Positions 23,401-34,241 of a DNA stretch of 64,000 nucleotides are shown here, one piece after another; position 1 is the stretch's first letter; every line of letters begins with the position of its first letter. The notes beneath the pieces were generated by a model. That model was not told the DNA's origin and did no database searches. It was given only the letters and a program-made list of their open reading frames with translations. This DNA is from Nectonema munidae. Lineage: Eukaryota; Nematomorpha; Nectonematoida; Nectonematidae. The stretch is taken from contig JAUIRK010000097.1 of assembly GCA_030549495.1 (NCBI GenBank), forward strand, positions 124,001 through 188,000. The letters are read 5' to 3'. Both the position numbers and the translations under genes were made by a program.

Positions 23401-23632
23401 TTCATCTTTCATATTCCAATAAAAAATTTAATTTGAACTTATTCTTTATTGCTAACAAAGTGATTTAATTAATAATGTTGTACAATGTACTAATATATAC
23501 ACAATTATACTTGTTTTGTATATTATTATATATCTATTTTATTTTTATCCAAAATTTAAAACTAGGTGCCACGAGATTTTCATTTTGTTTTTAGGGTTCC
23601 GCAACACGAAAAAGGTTGAAAAACAAACACTG
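20451..23632 (+). mobile_element. hAT transposon A (ZBED5/SCAND3-like), decayed, with perfect 8-bp target duplication
   Basis: The left end is CAGTGGTTTCCAAACGGGG and the reversed right end is CAGTGTTTGTTTTTCAACC. GTCTATAT directly flanks both (20443-20450 and 23633-23640). The plus-strand transposase runs from about 21497 (MDKFAKRHKISVDDDTDSDE) to about 23396. It includes a BED-finger remnant around 21700-21800, VGICTDGAPAMIGRVKGF (22340-22400, the catalytic Asp block), a DYLVDIFHELNILNKSMQGR block near 22755, and a hAT C-terminal piece (SALTTIKNKKRAQLL). At least four frameshifts or stops break it (for example around 21560, 22040, 22300, 22740 and 23247). A different hAT-like terminus at 20861 lies in its 5' part. 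Confidence 0.85.
20861..21060 (+). mobile_element. Second hAT-like 5' end inside transposon A
   Basis: CAGTGGTCGGCAAAGTACGG followed by CTCGCGAGCC and CTGGCTCTTTGACT is the form typical of another group of hAT termini. No matching right end was found between here and 23632, so this is a truncated insertion or a rearranged end. It helps explain why the 5' leader of transposon A is over 1 kb long. Confidence 0.45.
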
Positions 23633-23640
23633 GTCTATAT

Positions 23641-24659
23641 TATATACTACCTTGAAAATTTATAATTATATCCCATTTTGAACGCATAACACTTTATATA
23701 ATAGAGCGAAAAAAGTTCTTTTAAATGTGACTTGAGTAAGAGAGCTTTAAAACAACAGTAGCCTTTGTTAATCTACGGGTTGAAGAACTTATTCTATATT
23801 TTATGATGTCTTTCTTGTAAAATCTTTCAAATGTAACATTTGATTTATCCAATATGATGGAAGATTTTCTTTTTTGATAATGAATATCGTAATCAAATTG
23901 GAAACATAACTATAAAAATTATCGTACTTTGAATTCATATGTGCAGAATTTAAAACCATAATTTTCACAAAAAACTAGCTGTACCAAACCGTAAAAATAG
24001 AAACGTGATCACTGCTAATAAATCCCTAACAATATAAACATAATTGAAAAGGTATGTTACATTTTATTGGGCTTCGTTCCATCTTTTATATAAGCCAGTA
24101 TTTCTTTGGTGAAAATACACCATTTCTTGCAAAAAATTGGAAATCAGAATTGACAAGGAACTACATCGAAATAAGGCTAAACTTTCGAGAAAGTTAAGCA
24201 TATGCGTACAGCCGCTTTTGTTAAGCTACAATCATTGGGTGAAAAAACACAGGGCATTTAAACTGATCTCTCCATGAAAAAGAAACACTATCAAAATTTC
24301 AATCATCTTGACATAGCTCGCACATTTATTTGTAGTTAGACTGTCAAGAAAGAATTGTATCGTTTAATGCTTTTAAAGCACTTCATTATCGTTAATGTAA
24401 AAAGTTATTTTAACGCTAAGCTGTATGCAAGCACACTACCCTATGATAATTCCACTACGTTTTGTTAAGGTTATCATTAACTTAACAATTTTAAAATTAT
24501 TTTCGTTATCTTTTTTTTTTAATTTTCAAGATTAACTCTATTTCGATACAAAAAAATAAACACATTTAATTTTTAAAACATCAAAACTACAAAAGTGGAA
24601 ATAACTCTGAAATATGCTTTGTATTTATGTAGGAAAATTTCTATAAAAAATAAATCTTA
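23641..24659. other. Intergenic, nothing recognised
   Basis: AT-rich sequence with only short open frames. No repeat from elsewhere in the window is recognisable. Confidence 0.4.
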
Positions 24660-24797
24660 TTAACCCATTTAAGGCCAAGCAAGGCAGACGATATCTAAAA
24701 AAACGCAGACCATTTATATTCAAAGTCATTGAAAAAAGCATACGAAGATGAAATTACTTATGTTCCAAAATAGGAACATTGGCCGTAAATGGGTTAA
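24660..24797 (-). mobile_element. TTAA-flanked piggyBac-type MITE (copy 2)
   Basis: The 130-bp body 24664-24793 lies between perfect TTAA sites (24660-24663, 24794-24797). Its ends are CCCATTTAAGGCC and GGCCGTAAATGGG. It is the reverse complement of the copy at 47048-47178 with only a few differences, which implies recent activity of the family. Confidence 0.85.
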
Positions 24798-27654
24798 TAT
24801 TTTCCTACATTTAATTCTAATTTTATATTTTAAATTTTTTGGTAAGAAAATAAAAAGGTGAGAAATCAAGTTCTAAAACAAATTCAAAATGAAATTAACT
24901 TGGATATCAATTCTTAGTATTAGCTCGCATAACACAAAGTTTTCCAAATATATCTTACGCCAATTTTCCTTTCTTAATTGACCTACCAAAGCAGTAAAAC
25001 TATAAATATTCAAGGATATTGAATTCTAGGATTTAAGAGACGTATTATAGATAGATATTGTCACATTTTAAATTGGTGTAGTGAGAATATACAAGATATC
25101 ATTTTTCATTTTTATAAAATGGCTCATAATAAAAACAAGTTGCTTATGTAGTTAATTAAATGACGATAACTAAAGAAATCAAAACAAACACAAGCCTTCA
25201 AAAATACTCTTCGTTATCGTTTTCGTTAATGTAAAATATTAATATAAAATTAAAGAAAAGATCTTTATTTTCATAACTCTGATGTCAAGGGTATATTTCC
25301 AACAATAAGTTGAAGCAGAAAAAAAGGCATTAATCAAAACAAAAAAAAAGCGAGCTGATATGCCAGCCACCTTTCATTTCGATAAAGTTGACGAATCATC
25401 TAACAGGCTGTCTGTCAGCAACATATCAAAAATGAAGAAAAGTTTATCATTATGACTTATGGGGGCGTGAGTAAGGTTGGTTAGATATACTTGGTTGCTT
25501 CAGGAAAATAAAGTTTTGTCATAGTTTGTCTTTAACAAATTAAAATCAACATGTACTACACACAAAAGCTTACAAAAACACCCGATTAAATTTTTACTAA
25601 AGAAATTATTTAATAGTTTCTGGTTAAGTTTAATATAGTTTGCTTCGAGTCTTCTTTGCTCATAATTAGACACAAGAAGTGCAATTCCGCCTCGTCGATG
25701 ATAAAACTCCAGGATATCTTTACCGCTACCCTTATGTCAAGGAATAATTCCAGGGAAATAGAAAAATATTCAGTCATCCTAATTTCTTAAATAATTCTAT
25801 CAAATAACTTTCCTCTCATAGTAGATATGAATCGAGAAAGAACGTTAGAAATTTCCTTCTTTGCTTTCTTATATCATTTTTGCAAGTGAGAAGCAAAATA
25901 GGGATCAAATTTAGCAAGCAATTGAAGTGTGCCTGAAAATACCGATTATGTTTTAACCAGTAACTTCATTAGTACTTCGAAAAGCCGAGTCCCTTTCATC
26001 TGAAAATTTTATTGTAGCCACTAATCTTTCAAGAACAGCTTTAGGACAGTCGTGATCAGATTCCCACTACTTTATCAATAGTCACGTAACTTCGATCTAG
26101 AACAAATTAATAAAGTTACTTGATCGTGGTATTTTTGAAAGCATTACCTTTTCTTGTTGAAACATCATCTGGTGAAAAAAGCTTATATTGAAAACAGAAT
26201 GCTTTATACTAATTAAGTTAACAACAAACAAAGCTTCTTTTTCTATTTTGTCCAATTGGAGCAGTCAAACATCAAACTAGAAAAGTTTTTTTTGTTTTCA
26301 ATTTATATAAAGTTTTCAAATATTGCATTTTCCTTTCTGCACCAGTATTCATGGAGCTCACCTCTTATGTTCTACCACAAAACAATATCACATTGATAGG
26401 AAAAATTGGCCAGCAAAATCATCAGTTTAATTCACCATTTTTAGAATCGGCCCTCATAAGTGAGGAGAGGAAGGGAGGATATACATTAGCCTGGATATAT
26501 ACGCGTATGACTGACACCCTCATGAATGATTCCGACCTTCATATTATTAAACATCAAAAATAGTGTACACTCTGGTAAAAAGAAAGTTTGGGAAAGAGTA
26601 TAAACTTACACTTAATCTTTTTTCACTAACACAAAGGAAGTGACAGTCGTTAAGAAGAAACATATGAATCACTCAGATTTTATTACGCTCTGCTATAATG
26701 AGATTACAACGATTATTATTAGCAATGACTACTACTGCTATCATTTAAACTCAACAATGAGTATTTTAAAAATCCTTTCTATTGAAGATGTCTAAAAAGA
26801 TTAATCAAATAAAGTGTTCCAAGGTCAGAAGATAATTTCTTTGGTTCCAATAAATGCGAATAAAACTAAGTACTACAAAGTAAGATTTTTTTTGAATATT
26901 ATTACAATGTGGTCAAAATATCCACTTTTTTAAATTTAAAAACTAAAATATCTTTAACCATAAAATAAAACCTTATATGCATTTGCAACATACTATGTTG
27001 ACTAGTTAATATAGCACATTGTTTAGATGCATCTGTATTTTTTTCATCGTTACATGTTATATCTAGAAAGACAAAGTGGTCATTTTGACAACCTGTTTTT
27101 TTGATTGATAAAAAAAATCAGATATCTTCGAGCCAAGATGGAGATGAAGTAAGGAAAAATTTAGAAGAAAGCATCTGAGAATTTTTCAACAGATTAGGAT
27201 GAAGTTAATACACAATGTAACAAAAAATTGTTTCAATCTATATTTCATTGTTTTTTATATAAATAAGTAATGCTAAGATCATTGGTATTATTTTTTTTAT
27301 TGAACATCAATATTTTTCTCAATAATCGGTATTTTATATTACTCCTAATTTTAAGAACAACGAATTATTATATATAACAACATTTAAATTAGCAATTTAA
27401 ATATTTCATACATTTTTAATTCAAAATTTTAAATTTTTCCTTAAATATTTCTAAAATGGCTAAAAGGATATGTAAATTAGAAGCTATTTTTTTCTTGTGT
27501 GTGCTGAATATATTGGGCCTAAACAAGTCAAGTTTAACATTTCTTCGAATACAAAGTATTTTACCGCCTATAAAAAGTATTTTGGCATGCCAATAGGAGA
27601 TCAGGATAAATATGGGCTCTACCTCTAATTTGTGACTCTTGTAAATCAACATTT
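24798..27654. other. Intergenic stretch with one SINE head
   Basis: A 40-bp SINE head lies at 25463-25502 (listed separately). Nothing else is recognised; an open frame of about 70 codons at 26351-26563 has no recognisable domain and I do not call it. Confidence 0.35.
25463..25502 (+). mobile_element. SINE family A, 5' fragment
   Basis: GGGCGTGAGTAAGGTTGGTT then AGATA is identical to the head of the 60742-60896 copy apart from one base. Similarity stops after about 40 bp, so this is a truncated or internally diverged copy. Confidence 0.55.
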
Positions 27655-28452
27655 GAAAATTGGATGCGTGGAAAAAGGTCTATGCCATTTGCAATTCCAG
27701 AAATATGGAGGGAACCAACAAATAATTTGAATGGCTGTTATTTTTTGTATGATTAATTTTTCTGTTTATAAGTCAACAGACAAAAAAACTTTTTTATCCA
27801 GATATTTCTTCTTCAATTGCACCTGTTCCACAGAGCGATGCGTTGCCAGTTCCAGTTTGTTCACAGTCATATCATTCTGATGAAGATGATAACTTAGATG
27901 TTGATAGTACTTGGATACCAAGAAAGACTGAGCTCATTCAAGAAAAACATCACTTTCAAAATCAAGATAAACTTGATAAAGGATTTGAAACTAACAAAAT
28001 CATCCTATGCGATATTAGCATCACGATTGAAAATAGGATTTTCTATGAGTAATACTTTATGTTTTTGTTTGAATATAAATGGTTCGTTTGAAGAAATTGG
28101 GTTGCCTCATGAACCGAAACAATGGCATTTATTCGTTGACTCATCTTTGAAAAGTCTCAAAGTAGTTTTGCTGCATAATGGAAATAAACATCCATCGGTT
28201 CCTGTTGGGTATTCCGCCCAACTCAAAGAAAATTACGAAAACATGAAACTTTTGCTTGAATTGATAAATTACAAGAATTATAAATGGAACATATGTGGCG
28301 ATTTTAAAATTATAGGATTGCTATTAGGAAAGCAAGGATATACAAAGTATGCTTGTTTTCCTTGTTTATGGAATAGTCGAGATAAAAAAACCATTATCTC
28401 AAAGATGTTTGACCAAGAAAGATATCCATTGAATCTGGTAGCCAAAATATGA
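27655..28452 (+). pseudogene. Remnant of a multicopy uncharacterised arthropod protein family (MPFAIPRIWREP family)
   Basis: Frames on the plus strand give SMPFAIPEIWREPTNNLNGC, then PDISSSIAPVPQSDALPVPV, an acidic spacer (HSDEDDNLDVDS), DLKLTKSSYAILASRLK, a WHLFVDSSLKSLKVVLLHNG segment, NKHPSVPVGYSAQLKENYEN and KYACFPCLWNSRDK. I know this order from a repeated family of uncharacterised proteins in arthropods and cnidarians, whose members read MPFAIPRIWREPTNH, FIDSS.RSLKAVLLHNGNK and GYTKFPCFLCEWDSR. Family members usually continue for several hundred residues, including an HLDYFP...EEQGERFHQD block; that part is absent here. There are frame changes near 27750 and 27970 and a stop after NLVAKI. 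The function is unknown. Its repetitive nature suggests a mobile-element origin, which is an inference. Confidence 0.6.
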
Positions 28453-28944
28453 AGTTTTCGCCTCTTGTTCAAAGAGAAAAAATTCTCTAAGCACACCTAT
28501 ATTAGTGTTTTATTCTTTGTTAAAAAGTAGAACAAATAATGTTGTCCGGAGAATTTAATTTCGAAACCGATTTTTCATTACAAAATATAGCAAACAAGGT
28601 CAATCTGTTTTAAAAACAGACTTTTTGAGCTTAAATACAAATTTAAAAAGGAAGAACATAAAATTCAAAAAAGATGAACTTAAATTGGAAAAGGTCGAAC
28701 TTATTATATATACTAGTATTAACACAAATATGCAAAAATTTTCCAAAAACTTATAGCAATGCAAAAAAACGTGTTATTTCCGAAATCAGTACATATTAGT
28801 TTATAAAAAACACAAAAAAACTTTTTCAAACAAAAAAATTCTAAATTTTTGTAACATTGTGTAATGATACTGCCAATAAGGAAAGGATAAACAATATGGT
28901 CCAAGTTTTCAATGTTGGACATCCAAGGACGTATTCAACAATAA

Positions 28945-30141
28945 ATGTTTTTAGTTAAAAAAAGTCCTATAACGTTTTCTAATCGTAAGATAGACGCTAC
29001 ATGTATTTCTGCTTTTCGTTGCATTATTTGTGAAAAAATTCTTCTTCATAATAAAAAAAGCACAAATATTGAAGATGTGAAGTTTAAGAAAGATTGGAAA
29101 TTAGAGGTGAAAGACCTTGATAAATTTCTAGTTTTGGCCATTTTACGTGGAGTTATTGGAGGTATGAACTTTCCTTTTAAATTTTTTTGGTCTAAAAATT
29201 GGGGTGTCGGGCTTCTTAAAAAGACGCACAACTTTTAAATACTGAAGTACTTACGATTGAAGATAAAAAGTCAACCCGAAAAGAGATTATAAAATGAAAT
29301 GATAAATTTGCTCTTTTTTCAAATGTTTGGACATGCTTATTGACACTTACAAAATATGCTATAATCCTGATTGTAATCTAACTGTTGGCGGTTTCCTATA
29401 GAAGTTAGATGCACTTTTACTCCATATTTACGATTTAAACCAGGCAAGTTTAGGGTTAAATTTTGATTGATTGTAGATCTCATTTTAAAGTATATGTGCT
29501 GAGGTTTTCCCCTATTTATGGAAAGATGAAGATAGAAATCATTTACAGGTGGCTTATTATGTTCTTGCTTTAAGAACAAACAGAAGTTTATAATAAGGGT
29601 ATAATATAACCTGTCATATTTTTTTTATTTCCAAGGATTTGTGTGATTTAATAGAAAAAAAAATCTGATTAACAGGAACAACGAAACTGAATCGAAAAGA
29701 AATTTCCCAAAAAATGCAAAAAAAAAAAAAGAATAAAATTTTTTTATTGTGGTGGGAATATGATTTGGCTGCATACATGGCAAAAAATAAAGTGGTTCTC
29801 ATACTAAGTTCCTTGTATACAAAAGAAGTAAAATTTTTACAAAAAAAAGCCCGAGACCGTTTTATTCTATAACGAAACAAACTGGGAATAAGGCATTGGC
29901 CATTGTCACTTTTTTCAATATTGTTCATTTGGTTGTCATTAATTCTTGGATTTTATACAAAGAAGTTAATGATTCTTCTATATCACGTAGAAATTTTATG
30001 TTCAGGCTTGTAGAAGAGCTTGTTGATGACACCTTCAACAATATTGAAATCAACTCAAATCAGAAGCATTTGATTTTGAAATTCAAAATTACTGCAAAGA
30101 AAACTATGTCAAACAAAATTTTGCAAAAACAAAACAAGTGA
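28945..30141 (+). mobile_element. Decayed piggyBac transposon 2
   Basis: The plus strand carries an ordered series of piggyBac transposase blocks. DLDKFLVLAILRGVIGGMNF with FWSKNWGVGLL (about 29113-29220) is the first part of the DDE domain. A CTFTPYLRFKPGKF-like piece around 29410-29450 is the YMPSKPDKFGIKF block. QTGNKALAIVTFFNIVHLVV with INSWILYKEVNDSSISRRNF and LVEELVDDTF (29878-30036) is the C-terminal end of the catalytic domain. Stops and frameshifts lie between them. Only the last block is open for more than 80 codons. No clear TTAA-flanked end was found on either side, and the relation to the preceding uncharacterised remnant is unresolved. Confidence 0.75.
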
Positions 30142-30570
30142 AAACTGCATTAAATATAAAATGTTTGCTTGTGGAAAATGCATTGCTAAAAATATCTTGT
30201 TTGTAAAAAATGTCAATATTTATAAGTGCTTACACGTCATTACTCTTTCATACTTTTGATATTTTTTACAATAAACTTGAATTTAAATTTTTAGGTTAAA
30301 AAATTTCTAATTGTAAAAAGTAGTCATTTTGAGCAGTTTGGCTTTTAATTTTTTATTTGTTTTTCTAGTGTTAAAGATAAAGAAATCTTAAACTTGATAA
30401 ATGAGGCTTTTTTATAGAAAAAAATGTAATTAAAAAATTCTCATAGACAGCGCTATCTATTTATTTTGGGCTAATATCCTGTCCCTCTGCCATCAATATA
30501 TATTTACAATCACCCTCCCCGTTTTACTTTTATGCAGTATAAGATTCACCCAGCCTTGTATATTTATAAT

Positions 30571-30818
30571 CAGGGTTGTGGAGTTGGAGGGAAAATATCC
30601 AACTTCAATAAACTTAATAAATTTAACGCCAACTCTTTCCTCCACTTCGACTGAAGAAAGGCGACACAATATGCTTACAAAAATTAACTATTTTTTCCAT
30701 TATTTAAAATACTTCTAAAATCCCACTCCGACTGCTCAATTTTATTAGATATGGAATTCATTCCAACGTATACCCCTTTAAAATTCCGGGCATCAAAGAC
30801 GCCAACTCTACAACGTTA
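30571..30818. mobile_element. hAT MITE, 248 bp, with target duplication TTTATAAT
   Basis: It starts CAGGGTTGTGGAGTTGGAG and ends CCAACTCTACAACGTTA. TTTATAAT flanks both sides (30563-30570 and 30819-30826). It has the same length as the copy at 57076-57323 and shares its termini with the longer element at 14599-16068. The last bases have diverged from CCCTG. Confidence 0.8.
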
Positions 30819-31097
30819 TTTATAATAATGCATTCCTTCTAATTAAACTCACGTATGACAACTTAGAACCTAAAATAATAGTAAGAAAATTGAACTAGCA
30901 TTGGTAGAATATTCAAACCACACTGTTTGACTTTTGATGAACTGGATATATGGGATGATGTTGACAATGATGCATTTGCCCAAGAAAACAACTTGGTAGT
31001 GATGAATAAATCACTAATACTGTTAATTGAAGGAAAAAACACAAAAAATGAATCAGATATACATGTTTTTTATATCGCTGATAAAAAGCTTGTGTAT

Positions 31098-31248
31098 GAC
31101 CCCCCCCCCCCTCCTCCTCCCACCCCTTGGCAAAAATTTTTGTTTGGTGCGGGCCCAGTACTCTATATAAATCATGTATAATTCGATCACTTTCAAGAAG
31201 AAAATGATTTTTCATCAAGCATGGATCTCCCCCCCCCCCCCCCCATAA
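31098..31248. repeat. Two poly-C tracts
   Basis: C runs of about 11 to 15 bases (31099-31109 and about 31230-31244), the first followed by a CTCCTCCTCCC purine/pyrimidine-asymmetric patch. They stand out sharply in AT-rich DNA. Such tracts recur near 9787, 10999, 48661 and (as G) 59351. Confidence 0.7.
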
Positions 31249-31634
31249 TTTTTTTGTTTTATTAATTTATAGGTGTTATTCTATAAACTATATAAAACAT
31301 GTAAAACGTAGAGCGTCCCAAATGCTTTCTCTTGTAGTTACCATCAAATAATTAAAACACTTTATAAAAATAAGCCTATACATCATATAAGGTAAGACTA
31401 AAAGAGGGCAATTAACATAAAACATTCTCAAGGAATTAAACATTTAAACTTCAGGATTGTAATTTCAAATTATTCTTTCAAAGAAATGCCAGGTTTAGTC
31501 TATAATAAACTAGACCTTATAAAAATTATACCTAGTGCCTGGTTTTAAAAGAATAAGCATGTGAAAATCAACTTCATATAAAAGAAACATTAGGATTGCG
31601 AGATTTTCGTATAAAACTGAGTCAAACTTTGGCT

Positions 31635-31772
31635 TTAACCCTTTCGTGACCAGTGTATCATATATGATACATAAACAATTTTACCTTCGTCTGCTTTTTC
31701 AAATTGTTTTGTATATGAATCTTCTGCTTTTTAATAAATATCGTCTTATTTTTCTGGTAATCAAAAGGTTAA
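31635..31772 (+). mobile_element. TTAA-flanked MITE, diverged relative (copy 3)
   Basis: TTAA, CCCTTTCGTGACCAGTG at the left and CTGGTAATCAAAAGG, TTAA at the right. The interior keeps CTTCGTCTGCTTTTTCAA and GAATCTTCTGC words from the main family. Size and layout match copies 2 and 4, but the ends are a different subfamily. Confidence 0.6.
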
Positions 31773-32120
31773 ATTGATGAAAACTATTTAAAATTAAATT
31801 TATTAATTAATATATAAAAATAACTATTCTATTTTAAAAATAGATAGTTTCCTTGATAACACTTAAAACTTTAAAACAATAAAATAAGTTTTAAAAACAG
31901 GTGATGACATAAAACAAAAAAATTACTCAAGAAATTAAAAACATTAAAAGATTCGAAATCATCAGAAAAACTTTTGAAAAAAAATATTTAAATTGTAAAA
32001 TATTTTTTTCATTTTATAAAAATTTAAAAATAAACAATTATTTTTTATTGTTAAAAATAGTAGTTGACAAAATCTATTTGTTGATAAATGAGAATTCCAT
32101 ATAAACAAGAATTCGATACT

Positions 32121-32224
32121 GATTAGGTCTTGGATTCTATGCAGTGCCCATAGTTCGATTCAAGCGGTACAATTTTGCCTTCTCTATGAAAATATCGTAA
32201 AATCCTTGACCTACACTTACCCTA
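32121..32224 (+). mobile_element. SINE family A, 3' portion
   Basis: From AGGTCTTGGATTCTATGCAG through CATAGTTCGATTCAAGCGG to CACTTACCCT this follows the 3' two-thirds of the 60742-60896 copy. The box B counterpart is mutated. Confidence 0.6.
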
Positions 32225-33160
32225 GATTTTTATAAAAGATAAAAATTTTAGTATGATAAATGTCAAAATTTGTTCATAGATGAGGGATAGGTAAGTAGGT
32301 AGGAGATAGCTAAGCACTTTCCAAAGTTTGTTCATATGCTTGCAAGAATTGCTGGATAAAGGCGAAATAGAAAATAGTATTAATGGAACAACGTGTAAAA
32401 TAGATAAGTTAATGGTAGAATGGGAGTTCAAATTAATGGGTAATCATATAACGATATGTTGAGAAAAGGTGTTTGTCAAAATAGTAAATGAGATTGGATT
32501 ACATTTTGGGAGGTGTTGAGAATTGGTTCTATTCAGTTGATAAATGTAGAGATTTGGATGAATGATTTTAGGGTGGGATAGAAGTTGCAATAAGAAGGAA
32601 GGGAGATTTGAGAAGTGTAGCAGTATATTATCAATGATTTTAATGCCTTGAGGTGAGAATATTGGGCATTGGAGGATGATGTGGATAGGAGTTTGCAAGT
32701 GTATAAGTTGTATTCAGAGTGAATTGAGCTAAACTGGAATGTATGTTGTTAAGCCATTCATTTGTGATTGAGTTATTTAGGAATGTTTTGAAAGTTGGTA
32801 AAAAGAAAGATGGATTTTGAAAGTATTGTGAAGATGAGGGAGTGGACTTTGATAATAGTCAACTAAGAAGGTTTCAAAAGAGGATGAGTGAGAGGGACAA
32901 CAAAAGAGTTTCATTGTGAAGTGTTTACTAAAGTTGATTAGTTTTTCAGCTAGGCTTTGTGTGGATTGAGAGATTTCCGTGTTAAGTTCAAGATCTTTTA
33001 TTGTTTCCTGTCAATCTCTGTAGAAAGTGATATAGTTGTAATTGGATTTGAAAAAAATAAAGTAGGCTGTGATATTGGTACATGCTTTTAAGAATACTAA
33101 GATTTCCGTTTCATACGATGAGGTGAGATTGTCTGTAACTATATGCATAGAGGAGGGGTT
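32225..33160 (-). mobile_element. LINE remnant, RNase-H-like region and 3' end (reverse orientation)
   Basis: On the minus strand, pieces such as SSMHIVTDNLTSSYETEILV, ETIKDLELNTEISQSTQSLA and ETFLVDYY are followed by HLQTPIHIILQCPIFSPQGI. The order resembles the RNase H domain (D..S) and the terminal QHIL..CP zinc-knuckle-like segment at the end of LINE ORF2 in I-type elements. Frames alternate frequently and no long frame survives. The assignment rests on pattern memory and is moderately uncertain. Confidence 0.5.
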
Positions 33161-33164
33161 GGTT

Positions 33165-33275
33165 TTCAGCCTTAAGGTTATATGGTCACATTATGCTTTT
33201 TGTGATTTTGTTTTTAAGAGTTGGGAGCCTTGGGGATCGAACTTCTGATCTTCAAATGTTAAGCTGTAAGTATTT
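33165..33275 (-). mobile_element. tRNA-derived SINE, family B (copy 1)
   Basis: Plus-strand text AGAGTTGGGAGCCTTGGGGA then TCGAAC is shared exactly with the copy at 44377-44502, and the sequence to its left (CACATTATGCTT, TTTGTTTTT) is also shared. Read on the minus strand this is a tRNA-like head with box B GTTCGATCCCC. Confidence 0.6.
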
Positions 33276-34241
33276 GAACCAGAAAAAAATGTAACATAAA
33301 CTATACATTTGATAAGATAAGATATATATAGTTCAAAACAAAAAGATACAAACTAAACTTAAGTTTATATGTTCGTATGGGAAAAAATCCTTCATCCTCC
33401 CTATTGTAAGAAATTCTAATTGCTGAAATAGTGAAGTTAAAAATAAGAAAATGTGTAATAGATCATGTGTAGGGAGGAAGATAGTTTCAAAAAACCCATA
33501 TGGATTATATGGATAAAATTAACAAAGGCGTTAAAAAGTTATACTATATAAATATAGAGTATATATAAACATGATTATGTATCATAAGTAAATAATTGTT
33601 CAAGGTAAGATTTTTAGGTAAGGCGAAGCACAAAAGGTTTGATTTTTGATGAATTTTCCAGTAAAGATAATAAACACCGAGATCTAAATGAAAAAAGGAA
33701 ACAAGGCAAAAAAAATTTGGAAATGGAAAATAGAGATGTTTGGTATATATAATGAAAAAAATATTTACATGTTATCTGAAAACAAATAAGAGATAAATTT
33801 TTTTTAATAATTTAATATTTTTAAGTTATCTAATATGCAACGGTATTGAATTCCAATTATTAATAACACTTAGTAAAAAGCTAATTTTATTTATGTTGGT
33901 AAAATGTTGTATAAATATATCTTCTTCATTTCTCAAGTTATAATTATGGATTATATTGTTGAAAATAAAGTTATTGGAAAAATAAGAATTGGATATCATA
34001 TTATTAAAAACAAAAAGCGAGGCAGTTTTATATTCAAAATTTTGAGCGTTTTCCTGATGCTTGTAGAATGACCACTTTCAATGAATTTTATAGATCGATT
34101 TGGTTTGGATTGTAATTTATTGATAGAAGTTCTGCTACTAAAGGCACAAATTAAATTGCAATAGTAAACTTTGGATTGGAAAAAAGCGTGAAAAAATAAA
34201 AGTCTAGATTTAATGTTTAACATATTTCTTATATTATATAC
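33276..34241. other. Intergenic, nothing recognised
   Basis: AT-rich sequence with several short palindromic ATATATA runs. No coding region or known repeat. Confidence 0.4.

Noticed and set aside
29614-29928. 104-codon open frame on the minus strand
   Set aside because: It is antisense to the decayed piggyBac transposase and contains a run of Phe codons from an A-rich tract.
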